A stretch of 64,000 nucleotides of DNA from Nonomuraea wenchangensis (GCF_900111685.1 NZ_FOHX01000009.1:62001-126000), one strand, 5' to 3'; counted from the first letter of the stretch, positions 34,194-42,971 are shown. Numbers and translations: made by a program. The notes: generated from the letters alone by a model not told the origin.

Positions 34194-35335
34194 TCATCAA
34201 TCCTCTGCCGCCGCCCAGGGAGCCGACCGGGCTCGGCCGGCTGCCGCTCTCCCGCTGGTTCCTGTTCACCGGCGCGGTGGCGGGCACGGCCTTCGCCGCC
34301 GGCGTCGGGGCCACCATGGTGCTGATCGCCGACACCCGGGCCCTGTCCGCGAGTCCCGAGGTGGACGCCCAGGTCCAGCGGCTCAACGTGGCGCTGATCG
34401 TGCTGTTCGCAGTGCTGCTGGCCTGCGGGGTGGGGCTCGCGTTCATGGTGCGTTATGCCGTGCTGAAGCCGATCCGCCAGCTCACCGAGCAGGTGCGTAC
34501 GGTGGCGGCCGGCGACTTCGACCACGCCCTGCACGTGGACCGCCCGGCCGAGCTGGCGGAGCTGTCCAGCCATGTCGACGCCATGCGCGGGCGCATCGTC
34601 TCGGCCTGGCGGACGGCCAGCGACCAGGCGGAGGAGCTGCGCCGCTCCAACGGCGAGCTGGAGCAGTTCGCGTACGTGGCCAGCCACGACCTCCAGGAGC
34701 CGCTGCGCAAGGTCGCGAGCTTCACGCAGATGCTGGAGCAGCGCTACGGCCCGCAGCTCGACGACCGGGCCCGCCAATACATCCACTACGCCGTGGACGG
34801 CGCCAAGCGCATGCAGCTCCTGATCAACGACCTGCTGGACTTCTCCCGGGTCGGCCGGGTCACAGGGTCGCGCACCACCGTCGACTCCGGCGCGGCCCTC
34901 GACCAGGCGCTGGACAACCTCTCGGCGGCGATCGAGGACACCGGTGCCACGGTGACGAGGGGCGAGCTGCCCGCGATCCACGGCAACCGGGTGCAGCTCA
35001 CCCAGCTCTTCCAGAACCTCGTCGAGAACGCGGTGAAGTTCCGCTCCGAGGAGCCGCCGCGGGTGCACATCGAGGCCCGGCGGGACGGCGGGATGTGGGA
35101 GTTCAGCTGCGCCGACAACGGCATCGGCGTCGAGCCCAAGTACGCCGACCGCATCTTCCTGATCTTCCAGCGCCTGCACGCCCGCGACGTGTACCCGGGC
35201 ACCGGCATCGGGCTGGCGCTTTGCCGCAAGATCGTCGAGTTCCACGGCGGGCAGCTCTGGCTGGACGCGGCCGGGGAGAGCGGGGGCTCGACGTTCCGAT
35301 GGACGCTGCCGCCGGCGGGAGGCCCCGATGAGTGA
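34190..35335 (+). CDS. membrane sensor histidine kinase
   Basis: The 381-residue kinase has two membrane helices (about residues 20-42 and 65-88) around a very short ~22-residue outer loop, then HAMP (VLKPIRQLTEQVRTVAAGD). The dimerisation helix carries the phosphorylated histidine in VASHDLQEPLRKVASF. Catalytic motifs are the N box NLVENAVKF, G1 DNGIGVEP and G2 GTGIGLALC. The H-box variant resembles phytochrome-associated kinases that pair with Rcp1-like single-domain regulators. ATG 34190 overlaps the previous gene. The outer loop is too short for a ligand domain, so it may sense membrane state or a partner protein. Confidence 0.92.
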   Translation: MIINPLPPPREPTGLGRLPLSRWFLFTGAVAGTAFAAGVGATMVLIADTRALSASPEVDAQVQRLNVALIVLFAVLLACGVGLAFMVRYAVLKPIRQLTEQVRTVAAGDFDHALHVDRPAELAELSSHVDAMRGRIVSAWRTASDQAEELRRSNGELEQFAYVASHDLQEPLRKVASFTQMLEQRYGPQLDDRARQYIHYAVDGAKRMQLLINDLLDFSRVGRVTGSRTTVDSGAALDQALDNLSAAIEDTGATVTRGELPAIHGNRVQLTQLFQNLVENAVKFRSEEPPRVHIEARRDGGMWEFSCADNGIGVEPKYADRIFLIFQRLHARDVYPGTGIGLALCRKIVEFHGGQLWLDAAGESGGSTFRWTLPPAGGPDE

Positions 35336-35341
35336 GGCCCG

Positions 35342-35782
35342 ATGAGTGAAGGACGCGCGATCGAGGTGCTGCTGGTCGAGGACGACCAGGGCGACATCCT
35401 GCTGACCCGCGAGGCGTTCGACCTCAACAAGGTGCGCAACCGGCTGCACGTGGTCAACGACGGCGAGCAGGCGGTCGCGTTCCTGCGGCGGGAGGGGAGC
35501 TACGCGGACGTGCCGTGCCCCGACCTCATCCTGCTCGACCTCAACCTGCCGCGGATGAGCGGGCTGGAGGTGCTGAGCGAGATCAAGGCGGACCCGGTGC
35601 TGGCCACGATCCCGGTGGTGGTCCTGACCACGTCGGAGGCGGAGGAGGACATCCTGCACAGCTACCGGTTGCACGCCAACGCGTACGTCACCAAGCCTGT
35701 CGATTTTGACCAGTTCATCCGGGTTGTGCGCCAGATAGACGATTTTTTCGTAACTGTGGTTAAGTTGCCGGCTCACGGGTAG
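35342..35782 (+). CDS. single-domain response regulator, Rcp1-like
   Basis: The protein has 146 residues and is only a receiver domain. Acidic residues are in LLVEDDQGDILL, the phospho-acceptor in LILLDLNLPRMSG, the threonine in VVLTTSEAEED, and the lysine in AYVTKPVDF. There is no output domain, so it probably relays phosphate or binds a partner, as Rcp1-like regulators do. It starts six bases after the kinase stop; a 12-base repeat (CCCGATGAGTGA) occurs at the kinase end and at this start. Phosphate flow from kinase to this protein and to the receiver-phosphatase is likely. Confidence 0.93.
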   Translation: MSEGRAIEVLLVEDDQGDILLTREAFDLNKVRNRLHVVNDGEQAVAFLRREGSYADVPCPDLILLDLNLPRMSGLEVLSEIKADPVLATIPVVVLTTSEAEEDILHSYRLHANAYVTKPVDFDQFIRVVRQIDDFFVTVVKLPAHG

Positions 35783-35798
35783 CGGCCCTGACGGGCTA

Positions 35799-35848
35799 CG
35801 TGACAGGAATCACAGCCGGTCATCGAAAAAGTGAGTGACCCCGCTCAC
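35799..35848 (+). promoter_or_regulatory. CRP-like site and second inverted repeat upstream of Sdh1 operon
   Basis: CGTGA-CAGGAA-TCACA (35799-35814) matches the CRP/FNR consensus TGTGA-N6-TCACA at nine of ten fixed positions. A second inverted repeat, GTGAG-N8-CTCAC, spans 35831-35848. Both lie in the 204-bp interval before the Sdh1 membrane subunit. No clear -10 could be assigned. Control by a Crp-family regulator is inferred. Confidence 0.5.
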
Positions 35849-35986
35849 AAATCGAGATGCGACCGTCGTAACGTATCCCCCACCAATGCGCGCCTGGAGC
35901 GGCGAGCACCGCCGGCACGCGCGCCCAGTGAAACGAACCACGGACCCCCCAGCGCGACGGGTCCGCGGGAGGTGGAGAGGTCCGCG

Positions 35987-36772
35987 ATGACCCAGACGAC
36001 GCCCGAAGCACCGGTCAGAAGGCAGCGTGCGCAAGTCAAGGTGCGCACCCTGCGCACCGACAGATGGTGGCTGGCCCCACTGCTCACATTTCTCGGGCTC
36101 AGCTCGTTTCTTGTCTACGGTGTATGGGCGATCATCGACAACAGCTATTTCGTCGATCCGTACATCGCACCGTTCGCCTCACCCTGCCTGTCGTCCTCCT
36201 GTGTCGAGGGCGCGCGGCTGTTCGGGTGGGCGCCGATCGGTGACTGGTACACCCTGCCGCCCGGCCTGCTCATCCTCGGGCTGCCCGGCGGGTTCCGGCT
36301 CACCTGCTACTACTACCGCAAGTCGTACTACCGCTCGTTCTGGTTGTCGCCTCCCGCGTGCGCGGTGCAGGAGCCGCACGGCAAGTACACCGGTGAGCGC
36401 CGCTTCCCGCTGATCCTGCAGAACATCCACCGCTACTTCTTCTACGCGGCCATCCTGATCGGCCTCGTCCTGGCCTACGACGCCGTGCTGGCGCTCGTCC
36501 ACAAGCCTCTCGGCCTCGGCACCTGGATCCTGGTCATCAACGCGGTCCTCATCAACACCTACACGCTGTCGTGCCACTCGTGCCGGCACATCACCGCGGG
36601 CAGGCTCAACCACTTCTCCCGTCATCCGCTGCGCTACCGGGCCTGGACGTTCGTCTCCAAGCTCAACGCCAAGCACCAGCAGCTCGCATGGGCCTCGATG
36701 TTCTCGGTCATGATCGCGGACTTCTACGTCCGCATGGTCGCCAAGGGCATCATCGCCTTCCCGTTCGCCTAA
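35987..36772 (+). CDS. sdhC: Sdh1-type succinate dehydrogenase membrane subunit
   Basis: The 261-residue protein has five or so hydrophobic segments and is unrelated in detail to the cytochrome b subunit at 31211. It resembles the anchor of the mycobacterial Sdh1 complex (Rv0249c type). Cysteine and histidine pairs (CLSSSC, SPPACAVQEPH, SCHSCRHITAGRLNH) are notable; a published Sdh1 structure, as I recall, places a Rieske-type cluster in this subunit. ATG 35987 has GGAGAGG six bases upstream. It is followed 12 bases later by the flavoprotein gene, and the three genes form one operon ending at a strong terminator. Confidence 0.82.
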   Translation: MTQTTPEAPVRRQRAQVKVRTLRTDRWWLAPLLTFLGLSSFLVYGVWAIIDNSYFVDPYIAPFASPCLSSSCVEGARLFGWAPIGDWYTLPPGLLILGLPGGFRLTCYYYRKSYYRSFWLSPPACAVQEPHGKYTGERRFPLILQNIHRYFFYAAILIGLVLAYDAVLALVHKPLGLGTWILVINAVLINTYTLSCHSCRHITAGRLNHFSRHPLRYRAWTFVSKLNAKHQQLAWASMFSVMIADFYVRMVAKGIIAFPFA

Positions 36773-36784
36773 AAGGATCAACCA

Positions 36785-38677
36785 GTGGAAATCGAACGTC
36801 ACGAATACGACGTCGTCGTCATCGGCGCGGGCGGAGCGGGCCTGCGCGCCGCGATCGAGGCCCGGCAGCAGGGCAAGAGGACGGCGATCGTCTGCAAGTC
36901 GCTGTTCGGCAAGGCGCACACCGTCATGGCCGAGGGCGGCGCCGCCGCCGCGATGGGCAACGTCAACCCGGACGACAACTGGATGGTGCACTTCCGCGAC
37001 ACCATGCGCGGCGGCAAGTTCCTCAACAACTGGCGCATGGCCGAACTGCACGCCAAGGAGGCTCCGGACCGGGTCTGGGAGCTGGAGGCCTGGGGCGCGC
37101 TGTTCGACCGCACCAAGGACGGCAAGATCAGCCAGCGGAACTTCGGCGGTCACGAGTACCCGCGGCTCGCACACGTGGGCGACCGTACCGGCCTGGAGCT
37201 GATCCGCACCCTCCAGCAGCGCGTGGTGGCGCTGCAGCAGGAGGACTACGAGAACCACGGCGACTACGAGGCCTACATCAAGGTCTTCGCCGAGTGCACG
37301 GTCACCCGGCTGCTCAAGGACGGCGAGCGCATCTCCGGCGCGTTCGGCTACTGGCGCGAGACCGGCAACCTCGTCCTCTTCGACACCCCGGCCGTGGTCC
37401 TCGCCACCGGCGGCATCGGCAAGTCGTACGTCGTCACCTCCAACTCCTGGGAGTACACCGGCGACGGGCACGCCCTGGCCCTGCTGGCCGGCGCGAAGCT
37501 CATCAACATGGAGTTCATCCAGTTCCACCCCACGGGGATGGTCTGGCCGCCGTCCGTGCGCGGCATCCTCGTCACCGAATCCGTCCGTGGCGACGGCGGC
37601 GTGCTGCGCAACTCCGAGGGCAAGCGCTTCATGTTCGACTACATCCCCGACGTCTTCAAGGACAAGTACGCGACCTCCGAGGAGGAGGGCGACCGCTGGT
37701 ACACCGACCAGGCCAACAACCGGCGCCCGCCCGAGCTGCTGCCCCGTGACGAGGTGGCCCGCGCGATCAACGCCGAGGTCAAGGCCGGTCGCGGGTCACC
37801 GCAGGGCGGCGTGTTCCTCGACGTGTCCACCCGGCTGCCCGCCGAGGAGATCAAGAAGCGGCTGCCGTCGATGCACCACCAGTTCAAGGAGCTGGCCGAC
37901 GTCGACATCACCGCCGAGCCCATGCAGGTGGGCCCGACCTGCCACTACGTCATGGGCGGCGTCGAGGTGGACGCCGACACCGGCGCGGCCGACGTCCCCG
38001 GGCTGTTCGCGGCCGGCGAGGTGTCCGGCGGCATGCACGGCTCCAACCGGCTGGGCGGCAACTCGCTGTCCGACCTGCTGGTGTTCGGGCGGCGGGCGGG
38101 CGCGGGCGCGGCGGCGTACGTGGACGGGCTTCCCGCCCGGCCCAAGGTCAGCCCGGAGGCCGTCGAGTCGGCCCGCGAGGAGGCGCTCGCCCCTCTGGGC
38201 CGCAGCGGCGAGAACCCGTACGAGGTGCACCACGAGCTGCAGCGGACGATGAACGAGCTGGTCGGCATCATCCGCAAGGCCGACGAGGTCGCCGAGGCGC
38301 TGCAGACCGTGGAGAAGCTCAAGGAGCGCGTACGCCTGGTCGGGGCGGGCGGGACCCGCATCTACAACCCCGGCTGGCACCTCGCGCTCGACCTGCGCAA
38401 CATGGTGCTCGTGTCGGAGTGCGTGGCGCGGGCCGCGCTGCTGCGCGAGGAGAGCCGCGGCGGGCACACCCGCGACGACTTCCCCGGCATGAGCCCGGAG
38501 TGGCGGCGCAAGCTGCTCGTCTGCTCCAGCGAGGACGGTTCCTCGGTGCAGGTGGTCGAGAAGGAACAGCCCCCCATGCGGGACGACCTGATCACCCTGT
38601 TCGACCGGGACGAGCTGAAGAAGTACCTCACCGACGAAGAGATGGCCGAGTTCGACGGGATAGCGAAGAAGTCATGA
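36785..38677 (+). CDS. sdhA: Sdh1-type succinate dehydrogenase/fumarate reductase flavoprotein
   Basis: The flavoprotein has 630 residues. The FAD Rossmann motif is VVVIGAGGAGLRAAIEA, and GKAHTVMAEGGAAAAMG contains the histidine expected to hold FAD covalently. EFIQFHPTGMVWPP and SGGMHGSNRLGGNSLSDLLV carry the substrate-binding and arginine residues. GTG 36785 has AAGGA seven bases upstream. It is clearly diverged from the sdhA at 29292 and pairs with the Sdh1-type membrane and iron-sulfur subunits. In mycobacteria the corresponding complex is a high-affinity succinate dehydrogenase; direction and conditions here are not known. Confidence 0.95.
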   Translation: MEIERHEYDVVVIGAGGAGLRAAIEARQQGKRTAIVCKSLFGKAHTVMAEGGAAAAMGNVNPDDNWMVHFRDTMRGGKFLNNWRMAELHAKEAPDRVWELEAWGALFDRTKDGKISQRNFGGHEYPRLAHVGDRTGLELIRTLQQRVVALQQEDYENHGDYEAYIKVFAECTVTRLLKDGERISGAFGYWRETGNLVLFDTPAVVLATGGIGKSYVVTSNSWEYTGDGHALALLAGAKLINMEFIQFHPTGMVWPPSVRGILVTESVRGDGGVLRNSEGKRFMFDYIPDVFKDKYATSEEEGDRWYTDQANNRRPPELLPRDEVARAINAEVKAGRGSPQGGVFLDVSTRLPAEEIKKRLPSMHHQFKELADVDITAEPMQVGPTCHYVMGGVEVDADTGAADVPGLFAAGEVSGGMHGSNRLGGNSLSDLLVFGRRAGAGAAAYVDGLPARPKVSPEAVESAREEALAPLGRSGENPYEVHHELQRTMNELVGIIRKADEVAEALQTVEKLKERVRLVGAGGTRIYNPGWHLALDLRNMVLVSECVARAALLREESRGGHTRDDFPGMSPEWRRKLLVCSSEDGSSVQVVEKEQPPMRDDLITLFDRDELKKYLTDEEMAEFDGIAKKS

Positions 38678-39429
38678 GCTACAAGGCAAAGTTCAAGGTC
38701 TGGCGCGGTGAGGGCGGCGAAGGCAAACTCGAGGACTTCACCGTGGAGGTCAACGAGGGCGAGGTCGTCCTCGACATCATCCACCGCCTCCAGGCGACGC
38801 AGGCGCCCGACCTCGCCGTACGGTGGAACTGCAAGGCCGGCAAGTGCGGCTCGTGCAGCATGGAGATCAACGGCAAGCCGCGGCTGGGCTGCATGACCCG
38901 GATGTCCACCTTCTCGGAGGACGAGACCATCACGGTCACGCCGATGCGGACGTTCCCGGTCATCAAGGACCTCGTCACCGACGTGTCCTATAACTACCAG
39001 AAGGCCAGGGAGGTCCCCTCCTTCACGCCGCCCGCCGACGTACGGCCGGGCGAATACCGGATGAAGCAGGTCGACGTCGAGCGGTCCCAGGAGTTCCGCA
39101 AGTGCATCGAGTGCTTCATGTGCAACAACGTCTGCCACGTCATCCGTGACCACGAGGAGAACAAGGCCAACTTCTCCGGGCCGCGTTTCCTCATGCGGAT
39201 CGCCGAGCTGGACATGCACCCGTACGACGTGGCCGACCGGCAGGAGGCGGCGCAGTCCGAGCACGGGCTCGGCTACTGCAACATCACCAAGTGCTGCACC
39301 GAGGTCTGCCCCGAGCACATCAAGATCACCGACAACGCGCTCATCCCGATGAAGGAGCGCGTGGTGGACCGGAAGTACGACCCGCTGGTGTGGCTGGGCG
39401 ACAAGATCTTCCGTCGCGCCAAGTCGTGA
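38674..39429 (+). CDS. sdhB: Sdh1-type succinate dehydrogenase iron-sulfur subunit
   Basis: The protein has 251 residues. [2Fe-2S] ligands are in CKAGKCGSCSMEING with the fourth cysteine in GCMTR. The second module has CIECFMCNNVCHV and YCNITKCCTEVCPEHIK for the [4Fe-4S] and [3Fe-4S] clusters. ATG 38674 overlaps the flavoprotein stop by four bases. It is the last gene of the operon and is followed within six bases by a 20-bp stem-loop. Sequence and operon order (membrane, flavoprotein, iron-sulfur) fit the mycobacterial Sdh1 set. Confidence 0.95.
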   Translation: MSYKAKFKVWRGEGGEGKLEDFTVEVNEGEVVLDIIHRLQATQAPDLAVRWNCKAGKCGSCSMEINGKPRLGCMTRMSTFSEDETITVTPMRTFPVIKDLVTDVSYNYQKAREVPSFTPPADVRPGEYRMKQVDVERSQEFRKCIECFMCNNVCHVIRDHEENKANFSGPRFLMRIAELDMHPYDVADRQEAAQSEHGLGYCNITKCCTEVCPEHIKITDNALIPMKERVVDRKYDPLVWLGDKIFRRAKS

Positions 39430-39434
39430 CCCGC

Positions 39435-39480
39435 GCATGAAGAAGGGGGCCGGTTTCCGCACCGGCCCCCTTCTTCATGC
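39435..39480. terminator. 20-bp perfect stem, bidirectional terminator
   Basis: Arms 39435-39454 and 39461-39480 are perfectly complementary, with loop TTCCGC. The stem sits between two convergent stops (39429 and 39483). The pairing AAGAAGGGGG/CCCCCTTCTT gives T-containing strands in both directions, so it should stop both operons. Confidence 0.85.
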
Positions 39481-39482
39481 GT

Positions 39483-40793
39483 TCAGTCCTTGGCGTGGCG
39501 GCCGAAGCGCTTGCGCGTCTCCTCCGGCAGCTCCCTGGTCGGCTCCGGCTGGACCATCGTCGTCTCCCCGTCGGCGGGCACGTACGGTTGGGCCGGCTGG
39601 AACAGCGACCCGGCGGGCGCCTGCTGCCACGGCTCGGAGTCGCCGGACTCGGCCGCCGCGGCCGGGCCGAGCGGGTGCTCGTGGCCGTCGTCCACCGGGG
39701 CGCCCCCGCCCGGCGGGATGTCCGCCGGCGGAGCGGGCGGGACCAGCGGCTCGAACGGGTCGCGGTAGTCCTTCGCCGCCCCGGCCTCCTCGACCTCCTG
39801 GGTCTCCTGGACGGGCTCGTGGCTGTAGTCGTCCGGGTGCAGCACCACGGGCGGCGGCTCGGACGGAGCCACGGGCGGCTCCTGCTCGTAGCCCTGCGGC
39901 GGGTAGGGGTGCCCGGGATCCTGGTACACCGGGGCGTACTGCACCGGGCCGCTCGAATACGTCTGCACCGGCACGAAACTGATGATCGGCGCGTACGCCG
40001 TACCGCCCGGATAACCGGGAGCGGTGAAGCCCGCGGTCGCGTACCCGGGGCCGGCCGGATAGCCGGGGCCACCCGGCGGAGGCGGGTAGCCAGGGCCGCC
40101 CGGCGGGGGCGGATAGCCGGCCGCGCCGGTCGGCGGGCCCGCCTTGCGCACGGCGGCCGCGTGGGCCATCCGCCGCAGCCGCCCCTCGAAGATCAGCACC
40201 GCGAACAGCGCGAGCAGCACCAGCACCAGCGCCGGGATGCTGAGCTTCTGCGTCAGCGTCTTCTCATCGAACTCCGGCGCGGCGGCCCGCAGCTCCAGCG
40301 GCACCTCCTCCGAGGAGGCGACCTGCGTCTCGCTCGGCGCGGTCGTCGGCGTGTCCTGGGCGACGGACGGGATCGCGACCGGGGACTCCTCCGTCGCGGT
40401 GGTCGCGGTGGGCATCACCGGCGGCTCTTCGGCCTGAGTGGTGGTCGGGGGCGCGACGGCCTGGGTGGGCAGCTCCGGCGCCTGCGTGGTCGCGGGCGCC
40501 GTCGTGGGCTTCTTGGTGGGGGCGGTGGTCTTCTTCGTCGGGGACGCCGTCACCGTCTTGGTGATCGTCGTCTCCGGCACGTCGGTCGGCTCCGGCGTGC
40601 CTAACGTGGTGGTCACCGTGACCGTGGTCTGGGGGTCGTTCTGGCACGTGGTGTCGCCCGCGTCGCAGGGCTCGACCGGGTCGAACGCCACGGAGGCGCT
40701 GGCGCTCTGCACGATGAACGGCGTCGCGCCGACCCCGGCGAGGCCGAGCGCCAAGACGATGGCGGAGACGGCTGTCGCTCGCGTGCGTGCCAC
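39483..40793 (-). CDS. secreted, single-pass proline-rich protein, unknown function
   Basis: The protein has 436 residues. A signal peptide (MARTRATAVSAIVLALGLAG) leads to a Thr/Pro-rich outer stalk of ~110 residues (TTTLGTPEPTDVPETTITKT and similar), a likely target of the O-mannosyltransferases in this window. One membrane helix near residue 178 (LSIPALVLVLLALFAVLIF) is followed by a basic stop-transfer and a ~230-residue cytoplasmic tail rich in Pro, Gly and Tyr (GYPPPPGGPGYPPPPGGPG). GTG 40793 has GGAGGG five bases upstream. It lies next to another Pro-rich surface protein and downstream of the Tcp-like locus; a structural link is possible but unproven. No enzyme domain is seen. Confidence 0.72.
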   Translation of the reverse strand: MARTRATAVSAIVLALGLAGVGATPFIVQSASASVAFDPVEPCDAGDTTCQNDPQTTVTVTTTLGTPEPTDVPETTITKTVTASPTKKTTAPTKKPTTAPATTQAPELPTQAVAPPTTTQAEEPPVMPTATTATEESPVAIPSVAQDTPTTAPSETQVASSEEVPLELRAAAPEFDEKTLTQKLSIPALVLVLLALFAVLIFEGRLRRMAHAAAVRKAGPPTGAAGYPPPPGGPGYPPPPGGPGYPAGPGYATAGFTAPGYPGGTAYAPIISFVPVQTYSSGPVQYAPVYQDPGHPYPPQGYEQEPPVAPSEPPPVVLHPDDYSHEPVQETQEVEEAGAAKDYRDPFEPLVPPAPPADIPPGGGAPVDDGHEHPLGPAAAAESGDSEPWQQAPAGSLFQPAQPYVPADGETTMVQPEPTRELPEETRKRFGRHAKD

Positions 40794-40867
40794 CAGTGCC
40801 CTCCGCGTAGTCCCGGAACCATGGTCAAGGGAATACTAGTCGGGTCAAAGTAACAGTAAAGCCCGTT

Positions 40868-42502
40868 TTACCGCAGTATCTTGCGCTTGCTACGCCTTTG
40901 TACCGTGACAATTCCCCAGAGCCCTGCTAGGAGAGTAGCAACAGCTGTCACGGCGAGCACGTGTCCGAAGCTTCCCTTCAACGGATTGACCACAGCGGCC
41001 ACCGGCTGTGGCCGGTCATGCGCCATTCGTACCTCGATGGGCAGAGGCGCCGCGAGCCCACCGCCGCCCGCCGGCGGCACGAACGGGCCGTCCCCGGGAA
41101 GCTCCCCGGCCACGCCCGGCGGAACGTCCAACATCGCGTCGCCCCCTGCCACCTCCGGCAACCGCAGACCAGAAAGCGTCTGCCCAGACCCCTGCGGCAC
41201 CTGCCCACCCTGAACCTGCTGCGCCCCTCCAAGCCCGCCTACACCCTGAGCTCCGGGCACCTGCACGGGCGGCACGGCCTGCACGGGAATCGCGGCCTGC
41301 GCTCTCGGGGCAGCCTCCACGGAAGGCACGGCCGGCGCTCCTGGTGCCGTCTGCGCGGACTGAACGGCCCGCCCTCTTGCCCCTGTGCGCCTCTGTGGCG
41401 CGGTCCGAATTTGCGGCACGGCCCCAGCGGGCGGGACAGCCTGCGCGGATGGGACACCCTGCGCCGGCGGGACAGCCTGCGCCGGTGGGACAGCCTGCGC
41501 AGGCGGGATACCCAGCGCCAGCGAGCCGGCCTGCGCCTGTGGGAGGGCGCGGGATTCCGTGCTGACTTGCTGCCCGTGCCCCACTTGCCTGGCCTGCCTG
41601 ACGCGCCCGTTCCGCGTCGCCTGCCTGGTGTGCCTGGTCTGCGCCGTCTGCCGCCCCACCACGGGCCGAACCGGCTGCTCAGCCCCCGAGCTGACCGTTT
41701 GCTCTCCGCCCGGCAGCAGCGACTGCTCACCGCTCGGCCGGCCCGGCACGGCATTGCCCGTGGCGAGCTCGGCGTTCGGTTGTGCGGGCTGGTCGGGGCC
41801 GAGCGACGGGCAGCGGTCCGCCGGCGCGCATCGGGAAGTGGCGGCGGCGACCGCCACCTGGTCCGAACCGGCCGGGACCAACAGGCTCCGGCGACCCTCG
41901 TCAGCCACTCCCGGCGCCGCACCCTCGGCCGCCGGCGCTCCAACCCCCGACCCATCAGCGTTCACGACAGGCGTGATGACCGTCTTCTCCAGCATCTCAG
42001 CGGCGGAGCCGGCCGCCTCAGGACGCACCTTGGCGACGGCGGCCACCACCACCTCCCCGACCCCTTCCGGAGCCGTCACCGTCACGTCCACCGAACGCGC
42101 CTCCGTCGCGTTCCCGAGCCGGCACACCCGCGCCGCGGGCACCACCGCCGCGTCATCCCGTTCGCTGACCCCCGCCAAGGTGAGCGCGCGGTCGGCGAGC
42201 CACCCCGCCCCCGGAGCCGGAGCCGGAGCGAGCGCGTCACTTTCCGTGATCGGCAGACTCCCGCAGCTGACCGACAGCGCCGCGACGGGACTGGCCGCCA
42301 CGGCTACCCGCCCACCGCCCAAGGACATCCCGTTGACGCGGACCCGGAACCGCTGCGTGTCCCCCGTACGGATCCACTTGCCCACGCCGTCCTGGACCGC
42401 GTCCACCCGTTCCAGCACCAGCGACACCCCGCTCGCCGCCACCGGCACGGCGGGCGCGGCGGCCAGGATCACCACCCCGGCCAGCATCCAGCCACGACGC
42501 AT
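40868..42502 (-). CDS. cell-surface protein with PPAQAV repeats and C-terminal anchor
   Basis: The protein has 544 residues, starting MRRGWMLAGVVILAAAPAVP, a signal peptide cut near VAA-SGV. Residues 20-190 look like a folded outer domain (SLVLERVDAVQDGVGKWIRT). The middle is Gln/Ala/Pro-rich and includes six-residue PPAQAV repeats. The C-terminus has a membrane helix (VLAVTAVATLLAGLWGIV) and the basic tail RRSKRKILR, a sortase-free anchor layout. ATG 42502 has GGGGAG seven bases upstream. It may form a cell-wall-spanning stalk. The gene lies between the Nudix gene and another Pro-rich membrane protein on the same strand. Function unknown. Confidence 0.72.
   Translation of the reverse strand: MRRGWMLAGVVILAAAPAVPVAASGVSLVLERVDAVQDGVGKWIRTGDTQRFRVRVNGMSLGGGRVAVAASPVAALSVSCGSLPITESDALAPAPAPGAGWLADRALTLAGVSERDDAAVVPAARVCRLGNATEARSVDVTVTAPEGVGEVVVAAVAKVRPEAAGSAAEMLEKTVITPVVNADGSGVGAPAAEGAAPGVADEGRRSLLVPAGSDQVAVAAATSRCAPADRCPSLGPDQPAQPNAELATGNAVPGRPSGEQSLLPGGEQTVSSGAEQPVRPVVGRQTAQTRHTRQATRNGRVRQARQVGHGQQVSTESRALPQAQAGSLALGIPPAQAVPPAQAVPPAQGVPSAQAVPPAGAVPQIRTAPQRRTGARGRAVQSAQTAPGAPAVPSVEAAPRAQAAIPVQAVPPVQVPGAQGVGGLGGAQQVQGGQVPQGSGQTLSGLRLPEVAGGDAMLDVPPGVAGELPGDGPFVPPAGGGGLAAPLPIEVRMAHDRPQPVAAVVNPLKGSFGHVLAVTAVATLLAGLWGIVTVQRRSKRKILR
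41433..41522. repeat. five tandem 18-bp units in coding sequence
   Basis: Units of 18 bp start at 41433, 41451, 41469, 41487 and 41505, each close to GGGACAGCCTGCGCCGGT. They encode the PPAQAV repeats of the surface protein on the minus strand. The last unit is the most diverged. Copy number may vary between strains through slippage. Confidence 0.8.
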
Positions 42503-42575
42503 CGCCCAACTCCCCCGCTGTGACACATGACCCGTAATCACGCCTAGTAACCATTGTGTCACAGAGAGAGAGGGC

Positions 42576-42971
42576 TCAATCAGCCGGGAGCATGCTCTCC
42601 ACGGTCTTCATGACGGGCAGGTCCGCCCCGAGCCATTCGACGTCGTAGTACTCGTCCCGCGCCAGCCAGCGCAGCGCCAGGTGCTCCCTCGGCTCGGGCG
42701 TGCCGGAGGCGAGGGTGGCCAGCCAGACCCGCATCACGTACCCAGGGGAGAGCGGCCAGTCACCGCCGACGCGCTCACCGACCGTGATCTCCACGCCGAG
42801 CTCCTCACGGCACTCACGGACCAGCGCCTCCTCCTCGCCCTCGCCGGGGTCCACCTTCCCGCCGGGGAACTCCCACCCGCCGGCGAGCGTCGGCGGCTCG
42901 GCCCGCTGGGCGGCCAGCACCCGGCCGGCCGGGTCGACGATCACGGCGGCCACGACCACGATCACGCTCAT
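42576..42971 (-). CDS. Nudix hydrolase, MutT-like
   Basis: The protein has 131 residues. The complete Nudix box is GGKVDPGEGEEEALVRECRE followed by ELGVE, with all catalytic glutamates. The N-terminus MSVIVVVAAVIVDPAGRVLA and the WEFPGG entry match MutT/NudG-type pyrophosphohydrolases that remove oxidised nucleotides such as 8-oxo-dGTP or related CTP forms. ATG 42971 starts 13 bases after the stop of the peptidoglycan hydrolase gene on the same strand, so it is probably the last cistron of that long operon. The ribosome site GAGG is about 11 bases away. A role in the transfer-like system is not expected; it may simply have been captured in the operon. Confidence 0.9.
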   Translation of the reverse strand: MSVIVVVAAVIVDPAGRVLAAQRAEPPTLAGGWEFPGGKVDPGEGEEEALVRECREELGVEITVGERVGGDWPLSPGYVMRVWLATLASGTPEPREHLALRWLARDEYYDVEWLGADLPVMKTVESMLPAD

